Shown: piece after piece, positions 1-5,786 of the stretch
Layout: the number at the start of each line of letters is the position of its first letter
Position numbering within the stretch: the stretch's first letter is position 1
Source of the DNA: Lachnospiraceae bacterium
GTDB lineage: Bacteria > Bacillota > Clostridia > Lachnospirales > Lachnospiraceae
Direction: 5' to 3'
DNA: 10,954 nt
Assembly: GCA_009774615.1 (NCBI GenBank)
Contig: VSOC01000035.1
Coordinates: 22,177 to 33,130 of the forward strand
Translations under genes and position numbers: made by a program
The notes under the pieces: model-generated
Told to the model about the DNA's origin: nothing
The model's database searches: none
Seen by the model: only the letters and a program-made list of their open reading frames with translations

Positions 1-46
1 ATAACTTCTACACATCACTCGCCCAGAACATCCTATAAATCTTATC

Positions 47-75
47 TTTACTAATGGAACATTTTGTTCTAAATT
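47..75 (+). promoter_or_regulatory. Candidate purA promoter with operator-like palindrome
   Basis: TTTACT (47-52) and TAAATT (70-75) are separated by 17 bases; each matches the sigma-A consensus at four of six positions. The spacer holds a 13-base inverted repeat, GAACA-TTT-TGTTC (57-69). That would leave a leader of about 110 bases before the purA start. The boxes are weak, so the assignment is tentative. The palindrome sits where a repressor could block polymerase. Confidence 0.28.
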
Positions 76-84
76 AATAGAGGA

Positions 85-195
85 GTGCTTAAACACCCTT
101 TCGGGAGAAAAAAACACAGGAAACGGGTGCTGCCGTTCGCAGCAGGTGCTCCATGCAGTAAAAGAACAGGGGATAATCCCAAAGGAGGAATACTT
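85..195 (+). other. purA 5' leader with small hairpins
   Basis: The stretch before purA can fold into several short hairpins: CCC-TTTC-GGG near 99-108, TGCTGC-CGTTC-GCAGCA near 128-144, and GGGA-TAA-TCCC near 170-180, just before the ribosome binding site AAAGGAGG (181-188). I do not recognise a known riboswitch consensus. The frame is open back to a GTG at 85, but that extension (basic, low-complexity) does not resemble PurA. Confidence 0.3.
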
Positions 196-1479
196 ATGGT
201 TAGAGCTATCGTAGGCGCCAACTGGGGTGACGAGGGCAAAGGAAAGATTACGGACATGCTGGCAAAAGAATCGGATATTATTATCCGCTTCCAGGGCGGA
301 AGCAATGCCGGGCATACGATTATTAATAATTACGGCAAGTTTGCCCTTCATCTTCTGCCTTCCGGTGTATTTTACCAGCACACTACCAGTATTATCGGAA
401 ACGGAGTGGCACTGAACATTCCTTATTTAATTAATGAAATCAACACTCTGATCGAGCGCGGTGTTCCCAAGCCAAAGGTTCTGGTTTCCGACCGTGCGCA
501 GATTATGATGCCTTATCATGTGCTGTTTGATACCTGTGAGGAGGCACGGCTTGCCGGTAAATCCTTCGGCTCCACCAAATCAGGCATTGCTCCTTTCTAT
601 TCGGATAAATTTGCAAAAATCGGTATCCAGGTCAGCGAGCTTTTTGATGAAGAGGTAATCCGTGAAAAGATTCAGAGGGTTTGTGACCTTAAAAATGTGC
701 TCCTGGAACATTTATACCATCAGCCATTGTTAAATCCGGACGAACTTCTGGAAACCTGTCATCAGTACAGAGATATGATTGCTCCTTATGTCTGTGATGT
801 ATCGGCTTACCTTCAGGATGCGTTAAAGGAAGGGAAAACCATCTTATTGGAAGGCCAGCTCGGATCGCTAAAAGATCCGGATCACGGCATTTACCCGATG
901 GTTACTTCTTCGTCCACATTAGCGGCCTACGGCGCTATCGGCGCAGGTATTCCGCCGTATGAGATTAAGGATATTATTACCGTTGTTAAGGCTTACTCCA
1001 GCGCCGTAGGTGCAGGTGCCTTTGTCAGTGAGATTTTCGGCGATGAAGCTGACGAACTGCGCCGCAGAGGCGGAGATGGCGGGGAATTCGGTGCTACCAC
1101 CGGCCGTCCGCGGAGAATGGGATGGTTTGACGCCGTTGCCACCCGCTACGGCTGCCGGATTCAGGGCGCAACCGAAGTTGCCTTTACCGTCCTTGATGTA
1201 TTAGGCTATCTGGATGAACTTCCGGTATGTGTGGGCTATGAGATTGACGGCAAGGTTACAAAGGATTTCCCGACCACCGTTAAACTAGCCAAGGCAAAAC
1301 CGGTTTACACCACGCTTCCCGGCTGGAAATGCGATATCCGCGGGATTAAAAACTATGAAGAACTGCCGGAAAACTGCCGCAAATATATTGAATTTATCGA
1401 AAAAGAAATCCAGGTTCCGATTACTATGGTATCGAACGGGCCGGGAAGAGATGATATTATTCACCGGGTAAGCAAGTAA
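196..1479 (+). CDS. purA: Adenylosuccinate synthetase
   Basis: PurA uses GTP to join IMP and aspartate into adenylosuccinate, the first committed step from IMP to AMP, in the cytoplasm. The product is 427 residues, close to the usual 430. The N-terminus carries the GTP loop GANWGDEGKGK (residues 7-17, catalytic Asp12) and GGSNAGHT (34-41, catalytic His40). The C-terminal half has the aspartate/GTP-binding GRPRRMGWFDA. The ATG at 196 is chosen because AAAGGAGG sits seven bases upstream and the family begins exactly here; the in-frame GTG at 85 would add unrelated sequence. Several motifs are divergent: the usual GIGPAY is GIAPFY, and the usual EGAQGTLLD is EGQLGSLKD. The gene converges on purB and shares a terminator with it. 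Identity is secure; the divergence suggests a distinct PurA branch. Confidence 0.96.
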   Translation: MVRAIVGANWGDEGKGKITDMLAKESDIIIRFQGGSNAGHTIINNYGKFALHLLPSGVFYQHTTSIIGNGVALNIPYLINEINTLIERGVPKPKVLVSDRAQIMMPYHVLFDTCEEARLAGKSFGSTKSGIAPFYSDKFAKIGIQVSELFDEEVIREKIQRVCDLKNVLLEHLYHQPLLNPDELLETCHQYRDMIAPYVCDVSAYLQDALKEGKTILLEGQLGSLKDPDHGIYPMVTSSSTLAAYGAIGAGIPPYEIKDIITVVKAYSSAVGAGAFVSEIFGDEADELRRRGGDGGEFGATTGRPRRMGWFDAVATRYGCRIQGATEVAFTVLDVLGYLDELPVCVGYEIDGKVTKDFPTTVKLAKAKPVYTTLPGWKCDIRGIKNYEELPENCRKYIEFIEKEIQVPITMVSNGPGRDDIIHRVSK

Positions 1480-1492
1480 ACAATCCGAAAAA

Positions 1493-1528
1493 AAGAGGTA
1501 TTCAGCAAACCACGGCTGAACACCTCTT
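1493..1528. terminator. Bidirectional terminator between purA and purB
   Basis: A 14-base inverted repeat with one mismatch (1493-1506 and 1515-1528, arms AAGAGGTATTCAGC and GCTGAACACCTCTT) encloses an eight-base loop. On the minus strand the stem runs into seven consecutive T, a strong intrinsic terminator for purC-purB. On the plus strand a looser T/C-rich run follows, adequate for purA. It lies in the 63-base gap between the two convergent stops. Confidence 0.9.
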
Positions 1529-1542
1529 CTTTATTCTCTCTT

Positions 1543-2973
1543 CTACACGAAAATCTCCGCTTTCATCCCCAGCACTTCTTTATTCTCCTCAAGTATCGGG
1601 TTGACCACCTCTTCTAAGAACTCTTCCACCTGTTTTGGCGCACGGCCCACGTATTTTATCGGGTCCATAGTCTTTTGCAGTTCTTCTAAGGTCAGGTTAA
1701 AGGCCGGATCGGCGGCAATCAGTTCCAGAAGATTATTCTCCTGTCCGTTCACCTTGACATTTTTCCCGGCTTCCATGGAAAGGGTACGGATTTTTTCGTG
1801 GAGTTCCTGGCGATCCCCTCCGGCTTTTACGGCATCCATCATAATATTTTCTGTCGCCATAAAGGGAAGCTCCGCCAGCATGTGTTTTTCAATCACCTTG
1901 GGATAAACCACCAGCCCATCCACAACATTCATATATAAATCCAAAATTCCGTCCACCGCTAAAAAGCCCTCCGGCACGGAAAGCCGCTTATTCGCTGAAT
2001 CGTCCAGTGTCCGCTCAAACCACTGGGTGGAGGCAACCAGCATGGGATTCATCACATCCGCCATCACATAGTTTGCCAGGGAAGCAATTCTCTCGCTGCG
2101 CATAGGATTTCGTTTATAGGCCATCGCCGAGGAACCAATCTGGTTTTTCTCAAACGGCTCTTCCACCTCTTTTAAATGCTGAAGCAGGCGGACGTCATTA
2201 GAAAACTTATGTGCGCTCTGGGCAATTCCTGCCAGAACCGAAAGCACACGGCTGTCAATCTTGCGGGAATAGGTCTGCCCGGATACGGCGTAGCAGCCGG
2301 AAAAGCCCATTTTCTCGGCAATCCTCTGGTCAGCCCGGCGGCACTTTTCATGATCATTATCAAACAGTTCCAAAAAGCTTGCCTGTGTTCCGGTCGTTCC
2401 CTTAGAACCCAAAAGCTTCATCGAGGACAGGACATGTTCCAAATCTTCCAGATCCAGGGTCAAATCCATCAGCCAGAGTGTCGCCCGCTTTCCCACGGTC
2501 GTCGGCTGCGCCGGCTGGAAATGAGTGAAGGCCAACGTCGGCTGATTCTTATAGCTGTCGGCAAACTTTGCCAGTTCCGCAATAACATTCAGCAGCTTTT
2601 TCTTTACGAATAAAAGTGCTTCCGTCATAAGAATAATATCCGTATTATCTCCCACATAGCAGGAGGTTGCCCCCAGATGGATAATCCCCTTAGCCTTGGG
2701 ACACTGCACACCGTAGGCATACACATGGGACATCACATCGTGGCGGACCAGGCGCTCACGCTCCTTAGCCACATCATAATTAATATCCTCTGCATGTGCC
2801 TTTAATTCCTCGATCTGCTCGTCCGTAATCGGAAGCCCCAGTTCCTTCTCGGTTTCTGCCAGGGCAATCCACAGCTTTCTCCAGGTCTTAAACTTCTTAT
2901 CCGGGGAAAAAATATACTGCATCTCCCGGCTGGCATAGCGCTCAGACAGGGGACTTACGTATCTGTCGTTCAT
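1543..2973 (-). CDS. purB: Adenylosuccinate lyase, eukaryote-like long form
   Basis: PurB removes fumarate from SAICAR (giving AICAR) and from adenylosuccinate (giving AMP), acting as a cytoplasmic homotetramer of the fumarase/aspartase superfamily. The 476 residues contain RHDVMSHV (77-84), THFQPAQ (150-156, catalytic His151) and the superfamily signature loop GSSAMAYKRNPM (280-291, catalytic serine and Lys287). The length and many stretches (YVSPLSERYAS, WRKLWIALAE, GIIHLGATSCYVGDNTD, ELPFMATENI) recall human ADSL rather than the shorter, roughly 430-residue Bacillus PurB. The signature proline (SSAMPYKRNP) is alanine here. AGGAGG lies seven bases before the ATG. It is the second gene after purC (36-base gap), and transcription ends at the 1493-1528 hairpin. 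Confidence 0.96.
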   Translation of the reverse strand: MNDRYVSPLSERYASREMQYIFSPDKKFKTWRKLWIALAETEKELGLPITDEQIEELKAHAEDINYDVAKERERLVRHDVMSHVYAYGVQCPKAKGIIHLGATSCYVGDNTDIILMTEALLFVKKKLLNVIAELAKFADSYKNQPTLAFTHFQPAQPTTVGKRATLWLMDLTLDLEDLEHVLSSMKLLGSKGTTGTQASFLELFDNDHEKCRRADQRIAEKMGFSGCYAVSGQTYSRKIDSRVLSVLAGIAQSAHKFSNDVRLLQHLKEVEEPFEKNQIGSSAMAYKRNPMRSERIASLANYVMADVMNPMLVASTQWFERTLDDSANKRLSVPEGFLAVDGILDLYMNVVDGLVVYPKVIEKHMLAELPFMATENIMMDAVKAGGDRQELHEKIRTLSMEAGKNVKVNGQENNLLELIAADPAFNLTLEELQKTMDPIKYVGRAPKQVEEFLEEVVNPILEENKEVLGMKAEIFV

Positions 2974-3009
2974 AAAATCCTCCTGAAATCTTAAAAATCT
3001 TAACTCTTT

Positions 3010-3717
3010 TTATTCAATCCCCAGACGGCGGAATACTTCCTGGTAAGCGTCCTCGACATTCCCCAAATCGCGGCGGAAACGGTCTTTGTCCAGCTTTTCA
3101 TGCGTATCCTTATCCCACAGACGGCAGGTATCCGGTGAAACTTCGTCCGCCAGAATAATCTGACCATGGTAACGGCCAAACTCAATCTTAAAGTCAATTA
3201 GTTCAATATTCAGGGAGGCAAAATACTCCTGCATAACCTCATTCACCAGAAAAGCATACTTGGTGATCGCCTCAATCTCATCTTCGGTCGCCAGTCCTAA
3301 AGCCAGGGCATAGTACTTATTAATAAAGGGATCGCCTAAATCATCATTCTTATAGCTGAATTCCAGGGTCGGCTGGATAAACTTCACGCCCTCTTCCATA
3401 CCCATCTTCTTTGCAAAGCTTCCCGCCGAAAAATTGCGGATAATCACTTCTAACGGAACAATCTCCACCTTCTTTACCGCAGTATCCCGGTCGCTCAGTT
3501 CTTCAACCAAATGTGTGGGAACACCCTTGGCTTCTAATTTTTTAAAGATATGATTCGTCATCCGGTTATTAATCGCACCCTTTCCGACAATCGTACCCTT
3601 CTTTAACCCGTTAAATGCTGTAGCATCATCCTTATAAGAAACAATTAATACATCCGGATCTTCCGTGGTATAGACCTTCTTTGCCTTACCTTCGTACAAT
3701 AATTCTTTCTTCTCCAT
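3010..3717 (-). CDS. purC: SAICAR synthetase (phosphoribosylaminoimidazole-succinocarboxamide synthase)
   Basis: PurC uses ATP to condense CAIR with aspartate, giving SAICAR, the substrate of the PurB encoded 36 bases downstream. The 235-residue length is typical for the bacterial single-domain enzyme. Recognisable motifs are the N-terminal nucleotide-binding LYEGKAKKVY, then VRNFSAGS-like IRNFSAGSFAKKMG, EFSYKNDDLGDPFIN, LIDFKIEFGR and the C-terminal ADEVSPDTCRLWD. The ribosome binding site is modest (AGGG about seven bases before the ATG, with AAAGGA further up). A clear promoter lies about 70 bases upstream, so purC heads a two-gene purCB unit. No other pur genes are adjacent, so the rest of the pathway must lie elsewhere. 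Confidence 0.97.
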   Translation of the reverse strand: MEKKELLYEGKAKKVYTTEDPDVLIVSYKDDATAFNGLKKGTIVGKGAINNRMTNHIFKKLEAKGVPTHLVEELSDRDTAVKKVEIVPLEVIIRNFSAGSFAKKMGMEEGVKFIQPTLEFSYKNDDLGDPFINKYYALALGLATEDEIEAITKYAFLVNEVMQEYFASLNIELIDFKIEFGRYHGQIILADEVSPDTCRLWDKDTHEKLDKDRFRRDLGNVEDAYQEVFRRLGIE

Positions 3718-3785
3718 CGTTTTTCCCTGTCCTTTCCTGCATTGTTGGATTTATCTTCTTAATTATTTTTTCTGTGATGCTACAA

Positions 3786-3814
3786 ATTATAATGCAAAGC
3801 ACAGCTAATTACAA
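3786..3814 (-). promoter_or_regulatory. Promoter of purC-purB
   Basis: Read on the minus strand, TTGTAA (3809-3814) is followed after exactly 17 bases by a perfect TATAAT (3786-3791). Transcription would start near 3779, leaving a leader of about 60 bases before the purC ATG. This is the best sigma-A match between purC and its upstream neighbour. Confidence 0.75.
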
Positions 3815-3839
3815 GTGCTTTATCTATTAATTTATCTTA

Positions 3840-3900
3840 TAAACCGGAAACTAAACCGGAAACTGGTAATGTTCATGGTAATTCGTAATGTTTACGGTAA
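3840..3900. repeat. Cluster of short direct repeats upstream of the purC promoter
   Basis: TAAACCGGAAAC occurs twice in perfect tandem (3840-3851, 3852-3863). Immediately after, GTAATGTTCATGGTAA (3866-3881) recurs as GTAATGTTTACGGTAA (3885-3900), with two mismatches and a 19-base period. The patch fills the space between the purC -35 box and the stop of the upstream gene. On the minus strand the second pair reads as (G/A)AACATTAC. It could be a set of regulator half-sites or simply slippage repeats. Confidence 0.7.
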
Positions 3901-3918
3901 CAGGAAATCCTGCTTCCT

Positions 3919-4320
3919 CTACTCGCCTTCCAAAACCCTCCCTTTCCTTTCCTGAAAAAATACAATCCTTCCGTCCTGCACCCGTACCTCCACGCCGAAA
4001 ATCTCCCCTGACCAGTCTTCTTCCTGCATTTCCTGCGTATTCTGCGTTTCCTGAACAATGTCGGACTGCTCAAAGGAAGCTGTCCCCATTCTTAAAAAAA
4101 GCACCCAGCTTACCGCCAGCATAAGCACTCCCAGCCAGACCCAAAGAAAAAAGGAGAGCATCTCCGAAAATGCCTGTTTCTGCCATGTAAACTTACGCAT
4201 GGAACTTCCCTTCAGGGCACGCGAAAGATATCGTTTTCTCTGTTTTTTTACCCGCTTTATCCAATTTTTTCGACGAATTTCTTTTTTTAGTTTTTCAGCC
4301 TGGTTTATCCTAACATTCAT
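3919..4320 (-). CDS. Single-pass membrane protein of unknown function
   Basis: I do not recognise a family. The 133-residue product has a very basic N-terminus (residues 1-50, rich in Lys/Arg, probably cytoplasmic) and one hydrophobic helix at about 52-77 (rich in Leu, Val and Trp). An acidic Gln/Glu-rich linker (84-103) and a short, probably beta-rich tail (GEIFGVEVRVQDGRIVFF) follow, which should lie outside the cell. The positive-inside rule supports that orientation. A small bitopic protein with this layout might act in the envelope or at the septum, but nothing shows which. The ATG at 4320 follows an AGAGGA site about ten bases upstream. A strong promoter sits about 80 bases upstream, divergent from hicA. 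No convincing terminator separates it from purC. Confidence 0.72.
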   Translation of the reverse strand: MNVRINQAEKLKKEIRRKNWIKRVKKQRKRYLSRALKGSSMRKFTWQKQAFSEMLSFFLWVWLGVLMLAVSWVLFLRMGTASFEQSDIVQETQNTQEMQEEDWSGEIFGVEVRVQDGRIVFFQERKGRVLEGE

Positions 4321-4406
4321 CCATTATCAGTCCTCTATTGACTGTCTGTGTTTTTTGATTCGCTGCTATGGAAAAGGTAATTTTGTATTTCCATATTTTT
4401 ACAATT

Positions 4407-4435
4407 ATTATATCACAATATTTATAATTGTTCAA
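4407..4435 (-). promoter_or_regulatory. Strong promoter of the small membrane protein gene
   Basis: On the minus strand TTGAAC (4430-4435), a 17-base spacer and a perfect TATAAT (4407-4412) with an extended TG element give a near-ideal sigma-A promoter. Transcription would begin near 4400. A perfect eight-base inverted repeat, ACAATTAT (4401-4408) and ATAATTGT (4424-4431), straddles the -10 and the edge of the -35, as an operator would. Confidence 0.72.
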
Positions 4436-4451
4436 GAGCTTTATTTTTCTC

Positions 4452-4480
4452 TTGATAATACGTAAAATACGTGTTATTAT
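4452..4480 (+). promoter_or_regulatory. Promoter and probable operator of hicAB
   Basis: TTGATA (4452-4457) and TATTAT (4475-4480) are 17 bases apart and each matches consensus at five of six positions. The predicted start near 4487 leaves a leader of only about 17 bases, with AAGGAGG at 4489-4495. ATAATA (4455-4460) and TATTAT (4475-4480) form inverted ends, and ATACGT repeats directly between them. HicB-type antitoxins usually repress their own promoter, so these are likely operator elements. Confidence 0.72.
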
Positions 4481-4503
4481 AGTGGTGTAAGGAGGAAACA
4501 TAC

Positions 4504-4686
4504 ATGAGATTCAGAGAAGCCGACCGGATGCTCAAAGACGATGGATGGTATGTGTCAGATATAAGCGGCTCACATTACCAATATAAACATCCAACAAAAC
4601 CCGGAAAAGTAAGCGTTCCAAATCATCCCGGTGACATCCCGAAAAGTATTGTTAAATCCATACGAAATCAGGCGGGGCTGAAATAA
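4504..4686 (+). CDS. hicA: HicA-family toxin (mRNA interferase)
   Basis: HicA toxins fold like a double-stranded-RNA-binding domain and cut mRNA, stopping translation until HicB neutralises them. The 60-residue product is full length. It shows the family plan: an N-terminal helix ending in LKDDGWY, then the core GSHYQYKHP with the catalytic His24, then a basic, proline-containing stretch (VSVPNHPGDIPKSIVKSI) ending in a helix. AAGGAGG lies eight bases before the ATG. It is the first gene of a pair with hicB, 43 bases away, the usual toxin-first order. All residues expected for activity appear intact, so the toxin is probably functional. Confidence 0.93.
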   Translation: MRFREADRMLKDDGWYVSDISGSHYQYKHPTKPGKVSVPNHPGDIPKSIVKSIRNQAGLK

Positions 4687-4695
4687 GCCCCTGCC
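4671..4695 (+). other. Stem-loop over the hicA stop codon
   Basis: GGCGGGGCT (4671-4679) pairs with AGCCCCTGCC (4686-4695) with one bulged base; the six-base loop GAAATA contains most of the hicA stop codon. No T-run follows, so it is not a normal terminator. It lies just before the hicB ribosome binding site (AAAGGAG, 4714-4720) and could affect message stability or the relative output of toxin and antitoxin. Confidence 0.55.
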
Positions 4696-4729
4696 CTTTA
4701 AAATAAATCACGGAAAGGAGCATTGATTG

Positions 4730-5158
4730 ATGAATTATGTATACCCGGCTGTTTTCTATGAAGAAGAGGGGAAAATATCCGTCATCTTCCCTGATTTAGG
4801 AAATCTCGCAACATTTGGTGATAATGTGGCTGACGCTATGCGCATGGCGCAGGATGCCTGTGGTCTGTATCTGTTCACTGCCCTGCGTGACGGAGAAACC
4901 CTCCCTGTTCCCAGTTCATTAAAAGATATCCATCCTGCTGCCATCCTAAAAGATATTGAAATAGAATCCGCTGTAAACAATGCTTTTGTCAATATGGTTC
5001 TGGTGGATATGACTGAATACGCAAGACAGCACAGCGACAAAGCAGTAAAAAAGACATTAAGTATCCCCATGTGGCTGAATACTCTCTGCGAGGAAAAAAG
5101 CATCAACTTTTCAAAGGTATTACAGGATGCATTACTAACAAAAGTACAATCGCTATAA
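4730..5158 (+). CDS. hicB: HicB-family antitoxin with ribbon-helix-helix tail
   Basis: HicB binds and blocks HicA, and through its DNA-binding tail represses the operon. The 142-residue product has the N-terminal HicB domain (about 1-70: YPAVFYEEEGKISVIFPDLGN, then the helix DNVADAMRMAQDACGLYL). A linker follows, then a C-terminal segment from about residue 105 (KKTLSIPMWLNTLCEEKSIN, then FSKVLQDALL) that reads as a ribbon-helix-helix DNA-binding motif. I prefer the ATG at 4730 (nine bases after AAAGGAG) over the in-frame TTG at 4727. It is co-transcribed with hicA. The downstream sequence is the wreck of an ADP-ribosylglycohydrolase gene, so the pair looks like a self-contained module. Confidence 0.92.
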   Translation: MNYVYPAVFYEEEGKISVIFPDLGNLATFGDNVADAMRMAQDACGLYLFTALRDGETLPVPSSLKDIHPAAILKDIEIESAVNNAFVNMVLVDMTEYARQHSDKAVKKTLSIPMWLNTLCEEKSINFSKVLQDALLTKVQSL

Positions 5159-5170
5159 CTATCCTGCCCA

Positions 5171-5688
5171 ATGGATTATGAATGGAAAAAAGCAAAAGAA
5201 TTTGATGAAATTTTCACGATTTGTTTATGCCCTGGAAAGGAATGGAGAAAACTATGCAAAAAAATCACCCCCTCTGAATCAAAAACAAGATAAGATTCTC
5301 GGCGGGCTTTTTGGACTGTTAATCGGAGATGCCCTTGGTGTTCCCTATGAATTTTATCCGCCCGAACAGCTTCCCGCCTACCAGGATATTGAGATGCAGC
5401 CGCCCGGACGCCCCTTGGGAAGGCACGGGAAGCGGCTATGTGGTAGACAGCCTCCGCAGTGCCTTTATGCTGCTGGAACAGACCAAAAGCTATGAAGAAT
5501 CCGTAAAACGCGCTGTCTATTTGGGCAATGATACCGACACGACCGCCTGCATCACCGGCGGATTAACCGGTATATTCTACGGCTTTTCGTCCATCCCCGA
5601 GCGCTGGATTTCCATGCTGAAAGAAAGAAACCGGGCAGAAGAACTATTCCAAAAGCTTCTTTGCCGCAGGGAAACCGAAAATGTTTAG
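5171..5688 (+). pseudogene. ADP-ribosylglycohydrolase remnant, internally deleted
   Basis: Members of this family remove ADP-ribose from proteins or small molecules using two metal ions. Only the two ends remain. The N-terminal signature ILGGLFGLLIGDALGVPYEF lies at about 5295-5356 in one frame. The C-terminal signature GTGSGYVVDSL and GNDTDTTACITGGLTG lies at about 5416-5580 in the next frame. The junction is near 5400-5410. About 150 residues of the middle, including the TWSDDG-type metal site, are missing (family size from memory). No ribosome binding site precedes the possible starts at 5171 or 5178. The 5171 frame gives MDYEWKKAKEFDEIFTICLC before hitting a stop near 5291, so a second frameshift near the A-runs is possible. 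The gene cannot make a working enzyme. Confidence 0.85.
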
Positions 5689-5726
5689 CTGCGGCAAAAA
5701 AGCTGAAAACATTTAACTGCGGCAAA
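5654..5726. repeat. Inverted and direct repeats after the ADP-ribosylglycohydrolase remnant
   Basis: A 16-base inverted repeat with one mismatch (5654-5669 and 5689-5704, core TTTGCCGCAG/CTGCGGCAAA) encloses the remnant's stop codon in a 19-base loop. A 22-base segment (5677-5698) recurs imperfectly at 5705-5726 (three mismatches), bringing a second CTGCGGCAAA arm. There is no strong T-run on either strand. The hairpin lies about 80 bases past the alpha-glucosidase stop and may weakly terminate that gene. Confidence 0.65.
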
Positions 5727-5786
5727 GTCCGTCCGGATATTCAGCTAATGCCGCCAACGCAGGGCGTTTAGGCTATTTAAGGAAGT

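Noticed and set aside
57..69. LexA (SOS) box reading of GAACATTTTGTTC
   Set aside because: The Gram-positive LexA site needs GAAC and GTTC four bases apart; here they are five apart, and purA is not an expected SOS gene.
120..150. T-box antiterminator resemblance (GGGTGCTGCCG versus GGGTGGNACCGCG)
   Set aside because: Only a partial match, with no specifier loop or terminator, and purA is not an aminoacyl-tRNA or amino-acid gene.
85..195. Extending PurA to the GTG at 85
   Set aside because: The added 37 residues do not resemble PurA, and the strong AAAGGAGG before 196 would be wasted.
4310..4501. 63-codon minus-strand reading frame overlapping both promoters
   Set aside because: It covers the promoter region, is made of AT-rich codons and has no homology I recognise; it ends just after the real ATG at 4320.
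4504..5688. A three-gene system of HicA, HicB and ADP-ribosylglycohydrolase (DarTG-like defence)
   Set aside because: The hydrolase is missing its middle, changes frame and has no ribosome binding site, so no functional third partner exists.
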